The position numbers and the translations under genes were made by a program. A stretch of DNA of 15,366 nt from JAWLBR01 sp041687495 (GTDB lineage Bacteria > Bacillota > Limnochordia > DTU087 > JAAYGB01): positions 1-15,366 of the forward strand of contig JAWLBR010000076.1 of NCBI GenBank assembly GCA_041687495.1. The letters run 5' to 3'. The first letter of the stretch is position 1, and the number at the start of each line of letters is the position of its first letter. Positions 7,868-14,983 of this stretch are shown here, piece by piece. The notes under the pieces are model-generated. The model searched no databases. It worked only from the letters and a program-made list of their open reading frames with translations, and was not told the DNA's origin.

Positions 7868-8002
7868 AGATTCGCCCCCATTAGCCGTTGCAGGTATTCC
7901 CCGGAAGACGAGGAAGAAATAAATGGTATCGTACATAGTAATCAGATACTATTGGGACAGGGTTAACCCAAAGGACAATTCAGGACAAGGAGATGCAACG
8001 TA

Positions 8003-9508
8003 TTGGAAAAGCGTTTTGCAGAGCTTCTCACGCTCTTGGGTGAAGTCAAGGACCTAGAGGGCGCAGCAGCAGCTTTGAGTTGGGATCAACAGACCTATAT
8101 GCCGCCTCAAGGGGCAGCGGCGAGAGCTCAGCAGCTGGCAACCCTCAAAGAGATGGCTCACACCAAGTTTGCCTCCGACTCCATCGGGGAGCTGCTAGGG
8201 CAGCTGAAACCTTGGGCAGCTCAGCTACCCCATGATTCGTTTGAAGCCAGTGTCGTCCGAGTCGCAGAACGGGACTATCGCAAGGCAATTAAGGTACCAG
8301 CTCAGCTGGTTTCTCAGCTAAGCCAGGCGACGGCCATGGGGCTGGACACATGGTTGAAGGCTAAATCCGCTTCTGATTTCGCTGCCTTTATGCCCAGCCT
8401 GCAGCGAATCATCGATCTGAAAGTTCAGGAAGCAGAAGCCCTCGGATACGAAGGATCCAGATATGACGCCCTTCTGGATGCCTATGAGCCCCAGATGCGC
8501 TCTGGCCAAGTCAACGAACTGTTTGAGCAGCTCAAACAGCGGCTGATCCCACTGGTACAGGCCATCTCAGAGCGTCTAGATCGGGTTGATGATAGTTTTT
8601 TGCATCAGCATTACCCGGATCGAAAACAATGGGACTTTGGCATTCATGTTCTGTCAGACATGGGTTTCGATTTTCGCTCCGGCCGCCAAGATCGAGCCGT
8701 ACACCCAATGACCACCCGTCTGGGGCAAGGGGATGTTCGGCAGACTACTCGAATCCAGGAGGATTTTCTGCCGTCGAGTATGTTTTCGACCTTTCATGAG
8801 TGCGGTCATGCCTTATATGAGATGGGGCTTGCCGAAGAGTTTACCCGTACGCCTTTGGCTGATGGAGCATCCCTGGGAGTGCACGAATCCCAGTCCCGCA
8901 TGTGGGAGAACCTCATTGGTCGTTCCTTTGGATTCTGGCGGCACTATTTTCCCAGACTGCAAAGACTCTTTCCCACTCAGCTTGGTCAGATTAGCCTTGA
9001 CGCTTTTTACCGCGCTGTCAATCGGGTGGAACCATCGCTGGTTCGGATCGAAGCAGACGAAGTTACTTACAACCTCCATATCTTTATCCGCTTCGAGCTA
9101 GAACAGCAAATGCTATCTGGGCAGCTGGCCGTGCAAGACCTCCCGGAGGCATGGAATGGGAAGATGAGTAGCTACCTGGGAGTTGTGCCACCCAACGACT
9201 CATTGGGAGTACTGCAGGACGTCCATTGGTCAGTGGGCCTTGTAGGCTATTTCCCAACCTACACGTTAGGAAACATTCTTTCTGTCCAGTTTCTGGAGAC
9301 GGCAGCTAATGACTACCCCGCAGCCCTCGATCACCTTGCAGGGGAAAACCTGCTGGCAATTAGGGAGTGGATGAAGGAACACATCCATCGACACGGACGT
9401 AAATTCACCATGCCAGAACTGGTGCAGAAGGTAACCGGTGGACCAATCTCCGTAGAACCATATTTGAACTACATTGAGAGAAAGTACGCCGCAATCTACG
9501 ATCTATAG
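8003..9508 (+). CDS. Carboxypeptidase Taq-type metallopeptidase, family M32
   Basis: This 501-residue zinc carboxypeptidase releases C-terminal residues from peptides in the cytoplasm. The catalytic motif HECGH (265-269) supplies two zinc-binding histidines and the general base E266, and HESQSR (294-299) supplies the third ligand E295. Other family landmarks are DVRQT (244-248), VRIEADE (347-353) and GVLQDVHW (402-409). The usual HPF motif reads HPM (234-236). The start is TTG with AAGGAGA 9 bases upstream; an ATG at 7993 is in another frame. The gene diverges from the ger operon and lies 67 bases upstream of the HAD gene, so it may lead that transcript. Length and domain content are normal. 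Confidence 0.93.
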   Translation: MEKRFAELLTLLGEVKDLEGAAAALSWDQQTYMPPQGAAARAQQLATLKEMAHTKFASDSIGELLGQLKPWAAQLPHDSFEASVVRVAERDYRKAIKVPAQLVSQLSQATAMGLDTWLKAKSASDFAAFMPSLQRIIDLKVQEAEALGYEGSRYDALLDAYEPQMRSGQVNELFEQLKQRLIPLVQAISERLDRVDDSFLHQHYPDRKQWDFGIHVLSDMGFDFRSGRQDRAVHPMTTRLGQGDVRQTTRIQEDFLPSSMFSTFHECGHALYEMGLAEEFTRTPLADGASLGVHESQSRMWENLIGRSFGFWRHYFPRLQRLFPTQLGQISLDAFYRAVNRVEPSLVRIEADEVTYNLHIFIRFELEQQMLSGQLAVQDLPEAWNGKMSSYLGVVPPNDSLGVLQDVHWSVGLVGYFPTYTLGNILSVQFLETAANDYPAALDHLAGENLLAIREWMKEHIHRHGRKFTMPELVQKVTGGPISVEPYLNYIERKYAAIYDL

Positions 9509-9575
9509 GAACCTGGGGTTCCCGATAGATTCTAGCTTGCCGTATGTGATCTCAGGAAAGGTAGGTGGGTAGCAG

Positions 9576-10409
9576 ATGCCCGACAAAAGTGATGGTCAGG
9601 CACAGACCACCGCACTAGAATGGATTCAACCCGTGGGGTCTTTGGGCCATATTCAATTTGGGCTCTTTGATTTTGATGGCACCTTAAGCCTAATTCGTGC
9701 TGGCTGGCAGGAAGTGATGGTCAGCTATCTGGTGGAGGTTCTCCAAGGTACAGGTACCACCGAAATGGCTTGGGAACTGGAAGCTCTAGTTACCGACTTT
9801 GTCACTGAGCTCACTGGCAAACAGACAATCTACCAAATGATCAGGCTGGCCGAAGAGGTCAAACGGCGCGGCAAGCAGCCGTCTGATCCTCTGGCGTACA
9901 AGCACGAATACTTGCGACGACTGTGGCTGAGGATCGAACATAGGGTTGATGGCTTGAAAGACGGTTCGATTGCACCAGTCGAGCTTTTGGTTCCTGGTTC
10001 TTTGCAGCTTCTAGAGGCTTTGAAAGAGGCCGGGATCACCCTATATCTGGCCAGTGGAACCGATGAGCCCTATGTCATCAACGAAGCTGCGGCCCTGGGG
10101 ATTGGCGGCTATTTTGCTGGCATCTTTGGCGCCATTGATGACTACAAGAACTTCTCCAAAGCCATGGTGATCGAAAGACTACTCAGCGCCAACAACATCG
10201 ATGGCAGTCGCCTGCTGGGCTTTGGTGATGGGTTTGTTGAGATCGAAAACGTAAAAGCAGTCGGAGGCACCGCGGTGGGCGTGGCGTCTGATGAACTTGG
10301 ACAGCAGGGACTAGGCCAGTGGAAACGCCAGCGCCTGATTCAGGCTGGCGCTGACCTGATTATCCCTGACTATCAGGACATAACGTGGTTAACAGACAAA
10401 CTTGGGTGA
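9576..10409 (+). CDS. HAD-superfamily hydrolase (probable phosphatase)
   Basis: This 277-residue HAD phosphatase has the nucleophile and acid/base pair D32 and D34 in DFDGT, motif II S160 in LASGT, motif III lysine K195 (FSKAMVIE) and motif IV D218 in GFGDGFVEIE. An alpha-helical insert from about residue 40 to 135 (with FVTELTGKQTIYQMI) forms a large C1-type cap that should set the substrate. It differs from ordinary phosphoglycolate phosphatases in this cap and in the long C-terminus ending with AGADLIIPDYQDITWL. An ATG with a purine-rich GGTGGG upstream starts it. The next gene follows after 29 bases, and a kinase comes after that, so the phosphatase probably acts in the same pathway. Its substrate is unknown. 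Confidence 0.85.
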   Translation: MPDKSDGQAQTTALEWIQPVGSLGHIQFGLFDFDGTLSLIRAGWQEVMVSYLVEVLQGTGTTEMAWELEALVTDFVTELTGKQTIYQMIRLAEEVKRRGKQPSDPLAYKHEYLRRLWLRIEHRVDGLKDGSIAPVELLVPGSLQLLEALKEAGITLYLASGTDEPYVINEAAALGIGGYFAGIFGAIDDYKNFSKAMVIERLLSANNIDGSRLLGFGDGFVEIENVKAVGGTAVGVASDELGQQGLGQWKRQRLIQAGADLIIPDYQDITWLTDKLG

Positions 10410-10438
10410 GTAGAGATTTCTGAAGGGAGAGGATTTTT

Positions 10439-11395
10439 ATGCCATATCCGCGGTTTGATAGAAGTACTTTGCGGCTGCTGCCTCTGGCTGATCGTAAGCA
10501 CGACATGTCCATGACTGAAATTGCCGACTTAAGTGTTGCCAGTGACTTTTCCGACCCATCCCTGACAACATTGGCGCGGAGGATGCTCAAAGCTAGGGAG
10601 AATGGCTCAGCAGTAATTGCCATGTTAGGCGCCCACGTGATCAAGACTGGGATGAGCCGTTTCATTATTCAGATGATTAAGGATGGATACCTAACCCACG
10701 TAGCTCTTAATGGCGCCGGAGCAATCCACGACTATGAACTGGCCCTAATCGGAGCAACAACAGAGAGTGTAGCTCGGTATATAAGCGAGGGTCAGTTCGG
10801 CTTGTGGCAGGAAACGGGGCAGCTCAATGAGGTTGCGGTAAAGGCAGCAAAGACAGACCTTGGGTTCGGAGAAGCATTGGGAAAAACCATAGCAGAAGGT
10901 GAGTTTCCCCACAAAGACGTCAGTATCCTAGCCGCCGGATATGCCGCCGGGGTACCGGTGACTGTGCACGTAGCCATCGGACAGGATATCATTCATGAGC
11001 ACCCCAACTGCGACGGGGCGGCACTGGGAGAAGTCAGCTATCGTGATTTTCTCACCTTCACTCACTCTGTCGACAACTTGGAAGGGGGAGTCATGCTCAA
11101 CATCGGCACAGCAGTGATGGGACCAGAGGTGTATCTCAAGGCGTTGTCAATGGTTCGCAACGCAGCCAGTGAGACAGGGCGGGAGATTAAGCACTTCACT
11201 ACTGGCGTCTTTGACCTTCACCCCTACGGTGGAGAGGACTATCACACTGAAGCACCCAAGACTGATGCCAGGTACTACTACCGACCCTGGAAGACCATTC
11301 TGGTCAGGACTGTTCAAGACGGCGGAGAGAGCTATTACGTCCAGGGCCACCACCAGCAGACGATTCCGGCTTTATATGGTCTGCTGCAAGGGTAG
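10439..11395 (+). CDS. Deoxyhypusine-synthase-like protein of unknown function
   Basis: This 318-residue cytoplasmic protein has no assigned role. Several segments resemble the NAD-binding fold of deoxyhypusine synthase (DHS) in order: GAHVIKTGMS (64-73), LNGAGAIHDYE (90-100, like the TAGG-EED motif), CDGAALGE (191-198, like TDGSLGD), NIGTAVMGPE (221-230, like the GGG-PK region) and RPWKTI (282-287). In the last, K285 could correspond to the catalytic lysine of the WGK motif. The similarity is my reading by eye and is distant. Bacteria lack eIF5A, so a true DHS reaction is unlikely; an NAD-dependent transfer or dehydrogenation is one possibility. AAGGGAGAGGA ends 5 bases before the ATG. The gene is packed between a HAD phosphatase (29 bases) and a sugar-type kinase (28 bases), implying a shared pathway. 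Confidence 0.7.
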   Translation: MPYPRFDRSTLRLLPLADRKHDMSMTEIADLSVASDFSDPSLTTLARRMLKARENGSAVIAMLGAHVIKTGMSRFIIQMIKDGYLTHVALNGAGAIHDYELALIGATTESVARYISEGQFGLWQETGQLNEVAVKAAKTDLGFGEALGKTIAEGEFPHKDVSILAAGYAAGVPVTVHVAIGQDIIHEHPNCDGAALGEVSYRDFLTFTHSVDNLEGGVMLNIGTAVMGPEVYLKALSMVRNAASETGREIKHFTTGVFDLHPYGGEDYHTEAPKTDARYYYRPWKTILVRTVQDGGESYYVQGHHQQTIPALYGLLQG

Positions 11396-11423
11396 AGCAG
11401 AGGCTTAAGGGGGAGGACCAAGA

Positions 11424-12476
11424 TTGAACCGGGAACAATTGGAACAGCTCTTTGCGGGGCTAGCCGAGAAGACCATCCTTGTGTTGGGCGATTTTTTCCT
11501 TGACAAGTACTTGATTATCGACCCAGAGAGGGACGAACCATCTTTAGAGACTGGCCTCACAGCCTATCAGGTGGTGGATGTCCAAAAGAGTCCAGGGGCT
11601 GCCGGAACTGTTGCCAACAACCTGGCAGCGCTGCAGGTGGGAAACATCATCGCTTTGGGAGTAGTCGGCGATGATGGGGAAGGATATGAACTACAGCAAG
11701 AGTTACAGAGGCGGGGGATTGTGACTGAGCATTTGGTGGTGACTGATAGCCGCCGAACACCGACATACACTAAACCGATGCGCCAGGAGGGCGACACAGC
11801 ACGGGAACTGAATCGCCTGGATATCAAGAACTTCACTCGGACTCCAGCTGTTGTTGAAGCCGATATCGCCAAGAAACTACAGATGCTGGCGCCATCGGTA
11901 GATGCCATTGTGGTGATGGACCAGGTGGTGGAAGAAAACTGTGGGGTAGTGACCGACTCCATCCGCAACCTTCTCAGGCAAGTGGCCACGGAACTGCCGC
12001 AACTACCCATCATCGCCGATTCCCGCGCTCGGATTGGACAGTTTACCGACGTGATCCTCAAACCCAATGCCCGGGAAACTCTCGCTGCTGTGGGCTGTGA
12101 ACCCCATGAGTCTCCCAGTGTTGCACAGGCCAGCACAGCTGCCAAGAAACTGTCACAAAGAACCGGTAGGTCGGTCTTTACAACGTTAGGAGCCAACGGG
12201 CAGATTGTCACTACGGATAATGCCAGCCACCGTGTTCCCACCAGTGAGCTCAGCGGTCCCATCGACATTGTGGGGGCAGGCGACAGCACAACTGCTGGAA
12301 TCATCTGCGGACTAGCCTCTGGATGGGAGCCTACCCAAGCCGCTGTGCTAGGTAATATTGTGGCGTCCATTACGGTTCAGCAGTTGGGAACTACGGGGAC
12401 AGCCTCACCTGCTCAGGTACTGAAGCGGGTCCAAGCCTTTGCTGACATAGAACCGCAACCACTAGAGGCAATGTAG
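11424..12476 (+). CDS. PfkB/ribokinase-family kinase, RfaE-like
   Basis: This 350-residue kinase belongs to the PfkB family and most resembles the kinase half of RfaE/HldE, which phosphorylates heptose 7-phosphate. Landmarks are GDFFLDKY (22-29), the glycine-containing substrate region SPGAAGTVANNLAAL (56-70), KPNARET (213-219), and the anion-hole/ATP motif VGAGDSTTAGI (283-293) with catalytic base D287. There is no nucleotidyltransferase domain, and no heptose or lipopolysaccharide genes lie nearby, so a heptose substrate is not supported. The start is TTG with GGGGGAGG 7 bases upstream. As the last gene of the HAD / DHS-like / kinase trio, it ends 48 bases before a strong terminator. The substrate is unknown. 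Confidence 0.85.
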   Translation: MNREQLEQLFAGLAEKTILVLGDFFLDKYLIIDPERDEPSLETGLTAYQVVDVQKSPGAAGTVANNLAALQVGNIIALGVVGDDGEGYELQQELQRRGIVTEHLVVTDSRRTPTYTKPMRQEGDTARELNRLDIKNFTRTPAVVEADIAKKLQMLAPSVDAIVVMDQVVEENCGVVTDSIRNLLRQVATELPQLPIIADSRARIGQFTDVILKPNARETLAAVGCEPHESPSVAQASTAAKKLSQRTGRSVFTTLGANGQIVTTDNASHRVPTSELSGPIDIVGAGDSTTAGIICGLASGWEPTQAAVLGNIVASITVQQLGTTGTASPAQVLKRVQAFADIEPQPLEAM

Positions 12477-12524
12477 GTTTTGCCTAAATTGTGCGACATT
12501 TCCCGGGAAATACAGCGCATGCAA

Positions 12525-12562
12525 AAGCCGGTGCCTATGGACAAAAGTCCAAGCACCGGCTT
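12525..12562. terminator. Bidirectional terminator between the kinase and lysS
   Basis: AAGCCGGTGC (12525-12534) pairs perfectly with GCACCGGCTT (12553-12562), with a nested GGAC/GTCC stem inside the loop. It is flanked by GTTTATCC on the plus side and TTGCATGC on the minus side. It lies between convergent genes and probably ends both transcripts. Confidence 0.8.
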
Positions 12563-12609
12563 GTTTATCCCCGTTATTTGCCACCGGAGACCATCGTCTC
12601 TCGCCGCAC

Positions 12610-14076
12610 TTACTGATTCGGCCGCATCAGTGGGAACAGAACACAGTCCTTGATGTTATCGGTGTTAAGCAGGATTTGAGCCAGTCGGTCAATACCCATA
12701 CCCCAGCCAGAGATCGGCGGCATGCCGTATTCCATGGCTGTGATATAGTCTTCATCCATCATCATGGCTTCTTCGTCACCGGCACTCTTCAGTCGGGCTT
12801 GCTCCTGAAGACGCCTTTCCTGCTCGATGGGGTCAACTAGCTCAGAATAGGCATTGACGATCTCGGCTCCGTTTACCAGCAGTTGGAACCGATCGGTAAT
12901 CCGGGGATTGTCGTCGTTGGCCCGGGCCAGGGGAGACAGCTCGATGGGATGCCCAACTAGGAAGGTGGGCTGAATCAGCTGCGGTCTACTCACTTTCTTG
13001 TACAACAGGTCAATTAGGTTTCCTTTCCCCAAAGCCTTGATGTTGTCGTGCTCTAGGACAATACCCTTCTCCTTGATCGCGGCCAGCAGATCTGCCGCTG
13101 TCTCGTGTTGGTCGATATCGATATCGGCATCCTTGATCAGCAGATCGCGAAAGGACACGGCAGGCCACTCTCCGGAGAAATCGATTTGGTTCTCGCCGAC
13201 CTGGATCGTTGTCGTACCAAACAGATCCCTAATTACCTTGACCAGCATCCTTCTCATCAAGTTCATGTTGTCCTTGTAGTTCCAGTACGCACTATAACCC
13301 TCGATCATGGTAAAGTCCTGCAAGTGAGTTGGACTGATCCCTTCATTGCGAAAGTTCCTGGCCACTTCAAACACATGGGTGAACCCACCAACGATGAGGC
13401 GCTTGAGGTACGTCTCGGGAGCAATCCGCAGATATAGGTCAATATCCAAAGCGTTATGGTGAGTGACAAAAGGCTTGGCCAAAGCACCCGAAGGTTTACT
13501 TTGCAGAACTGGAGTTTCTACCTCCAAGAAGCCCTCATCCTCGAGGAATCGCCGAATGGCACTGATCATCTTAGTTCGAAAGATGAACCGTTCCTTGGTG
13601 TCCTTGTTCATGATCAGATCTAGGTAACGCTGTCGATACCGGGTTTCTACGTCGGTTAGTCCATGCCATTTTTCCGGTAAGGGACGCAGGGATTTTCCGA
13701 GAAAATCATAGCGATCCACCCGCAGAGTCTTCTCACCGGTCTTAGTGGTGAAGATCTCCCCTTCAGCTCCAATAAAATCCCCCAAGTCAACCGTATCCCG
13801 AAAAGTGGCATAGGTTTCTTCTCCAACTACATCCTTGCGCAACGCCAGCTGCAGTTCTCCCTGTAGGTCACTGAGCCTGACGAAAGTGAGCTTACCCAAT
13901 CTGCGAATGTTCAAGACCCGTCCTGCTACCCGAACCGAACCTACACCATCTTCCAGCTCACTGGCTTGTCCCAGTGTATGAGTTAGCTCGTATCGCTCAG
14001 GGAAAGGATTAACACCGGATTCCCGCAGACGGGCAAGTTTTTCCCGTCTTGCCAATTCTTGATCTGTTAAGGCCAT
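12610..14076 (-). CDS. lysS: Lysyl-tRNA synthetase, class II
   Basis: This 488-residue enzyme attaches lysine to tRNA-Lys. An OB-fold anticodon-binding domain (about residues 48-128, with VRVAGRVLNIRRLGKLTFVRL) precedes the class II catalytic core. Motif 1 lies around 170-190 (FLEVETPVLQ), motif 2 is FRNEGISPTHLQDFTMIEG (242-260) and motif 3 is GWGMGIDRLAQILL (457-470). E259 and Y261 probably match the lysine-recognising residues of the family. The motif 2 loop reads SPTHLQDFTM rather than the common RHNPEFTM, so this is a divergent branch. I chose the ATG at 14076 because GGGAGG lies 9 bases upstream and MALTDQELARREKLARLR is a normal N-terminus. The in-frame ATG at 14202 would be inside the T-box leader. 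Expression is governed by the leader upstream. Confidence 0.95.
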   Translation of the reverse strand: MALTDQELARREKLARLRESGVNPFPERYELTHTLGQASELEDGVGSVRVAGRVLNIRRLGKLTFVRLSDLQGELQLALRKDVVGEETYATFRDTVDLGDFIGAEGEIFTTKTGEKTLRVDRYDFLGKSLRPLPEKWHGLTDVETRYRQRYLDLIMNKDTKERFIFRTKMISAIRRFLEDEGFLEVETPVLQSKPSGALAKPFVTHHNALDIDLYLRIAPETYLKRLIVGGFTHVFEVARNFRNEGISPTHLQDFTMIEGYSAYWNYKDNMNLMRRMLVKVIRDLFGTTTIQVGENQIDFSGEWPAVSFRDLLIKDADIDIDQHETAADLLAAIKEKGIVLEHDNIKALGKGNLIDLLYKKVSRPQLIQPTFLVGHPIELSPLARANDDNPRITDRFQLLVNGAEIVNAYSELVDPIEQERRLQEQARLKSAGDEEAMMMDEDYITAMEYGMPPISGWGMGIDRLAQILLNTDNIKDCVLFPLMRPNQ

Positions 14077-14116
14077 AGGCTTTAGCCTCCCTTTGTACAA
14101 ATTGTGTGCAGAAAGC

Positions 14117-14151
14117 AAAAAAAAGCCCTCGTCCAAAATTAGGACGAAGGC
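14117..14151 (-). terminator. T-box attenuator terminator of lysS
   Basis: On the minus strand GCCTTCGTCC pairs with GGACGAGGGC (10 bp, one G-U) around a 7-base loop and is followed by eight T residues. It lies 7 bases after the T-box sequence and about 40 bases before the lysS start, as expected for the conditional terminator of a T-box riboswitch. Confidence 0.92.
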
Positions 14152-14455
14152 ATGCTTCGCGGTACCACCTAACTTGGCCAACATCGTCACGACGCGACCC
14201 ACTCAGCCAGCTCATTCCCAACGGAAACAGGAAATAGCCGTCTCCCGATAACGGAGGAGCTTCCGTCCAAACTACTTTCCTAAAGAGCCAGTTCACATTG
14301 CCTACAGATAGCTCTTTGGATTTCTTCGTTCTGCCGCTCGACAGCCTTCTTCGCCGTGGGATCCTGCCGCACTTCCACCATTGTGCAGCTCTCTGGAAAG
14401 CCCCTTACCGGTTACTTTTCTGCGTCATCGCATTTACCAAGAAATGAACTTGTTC
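14117..14455 (-). promoter_or_regulatory. T-box riboswitch, lysine-specific, controlling lysS
   Basis: The leader senses uncharged tRNA-Lys. The T-box sequence AGGTGGTACCGCG (14158-14170) holds TGGT, which would pair with an ACCA tRNA end. Stem I is visible further upstream: AGTA, then a helix (CCG/CGG, GGG/CCC, TCC/GGA), the AGAGAG element and the distal loop ATGGTGGAAG. On the 3' side of that helix, CGAAGAAGGC supplies the specifier loop, where AAG (14346-14348) is a lysine codon in the usual place after GAAN. When uncharged tRNA-Lys binds, the antiterminator forms and lysS is transcribed. The 5' end is set from the promoter and is approximate. Confidence 0.9.
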
Positions 14456-14461
14456 GCCAGT

Positions 14462-14491
14462 ATTATACCCATTGCAACTGCAGATCGTCAA
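14462..14491 (-). promoter_or_regulatory. Sigma-A promoter of the T-box/lysS transcript
   Basis: On the minus strand TTGACG (14486-14491) and a perfect TATAAT (14462-14467) are separated by 18 bases. The expected start near 14455 lies just before the T-box stem I. Confidence 0.85.
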
Positions 14492-14512
14492 GGGCGGCCT
14501 ATGAAAAGAAAT

Positions 14513-14540
14513 GGCGGTACCTTTACTCCCAGGTACCGCC
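14513..14540. repeat. Perfect 9-bp inverted repeat (hairpin) upstream of the lysS promoter
   Basis: GGCGGTACC (14513-14521) and GGTACCGCC (14532-14540) are exact reverse complements around a 10-base loop. On the minus strand the hairpin is followed by ATTTCTTTT, so it could terminate transcription arriving from upstream. No minus-strand gene is visible there to need it. Its sequence partly resembles a T-box core. Confidence 0.6.
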
Positions 14541-14890
14541 CCACACGTGCTCGTTATCCAAATGACCACAACCGTTCCGCAAAACTCATCCTCTGAGGCA
14601 ACAAACCAACTCCGAGTTAGCCATCAACCACCTCACTTCCGTCACATCTGTACCGATTCACAGCGGATCCTGTATCTCACTGTCAATGGTGGTACATCCA
14701 GCGTATGAAGTCGGCTTACCTCGGCTGGTCACCTCCTTGATTTCCATCTACGGTAATAGTTATATAGTCCCTTGGTCGGCTTTATTCATTGGGTTGACGC
14801 GCCAATATGTGGAGTGGGCGGATAATCTTTCCAGATCCGGACAGCTGAGTGGGCCACGCCAAGCTTTCTTTTTGCCGGCAGCAGTCTCGG
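14541..14890. other. Gene-free spacer between lysS and the ABC transporter gene
   Basis: I see no supportable gene in this stretch. Short open frames exist on both strands but have no ribosome binding site at a sensible distance and no recognisable motifs. It contains a 17-base match to the 3' end of 16S rRNA (14722-14738) and an isolated TTGACG (14794-14799) whose nearest GATAAT is 21 bases away, too far for a good promoter. Confidence 0.5.
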
Positions 14891-14891
14891 G

Positions 14892-14921
14892 TTGACCCAG
14901 GAAGGGATCAAACTGTATGAT
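14892..14921 (+). promoter_or_regulatory. Sigma-A promoter of the ABC transporter gene
   Basis: TTGACC (14892-14897) and TATGAT (14916-14921) are each 5/6 matches to consensus and are separated by 18 bases. The expected start near 14928 gives a leader of about 55 bases. A small dyad, TTATG-AATGAG-CATAA, follows at the start site and could be an operator, but I cannot assign a regulator. Confidence 0.65.
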
Positions 14922-14983
14922 TATGAATGAGCATAACACAGATAGCCATCTACCCAAGGCGGTTTTTATAACGGAGGTTTTCC

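Noticed and set aside
11567..12370. 267-residue open frame on the minus strand opposite the PfkB kinase
   Set aside because: It is the antisense of a well-supported kinase gene, is rich in serine, threonine and proline as shadow frames usually are, and has no recognisable motif.
14077..14202. N-terminal extension of lysS from the ATG at 14202
   Set aside because: Those codons are the T-box and its terminator, the residues are unlike any LysRS, and the ATG at 14076 has a proper ribosome binding site.
14687..14700. Possible plus-strand T-box core (GGTGGTAC near 14690)
   Set aside because: The required ACCGCG part is absent (it reads ACATCC), and there is no stem I or terminator around it.
14794..14826. 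TTGACG ... GATAAT as a promoter of the ABC gene
   Set aside because: The 21-base spacing is too long. TTGACC-18-TATGAT at 14892-14921 is closer to the gene and better spaced.
14686..14895. Plus-strand 69-codon frame in the spacer
   Set aside because: There is no ribosome binding site before it, no family resemblance, and it overlaps the 16S-like match and promoter region.
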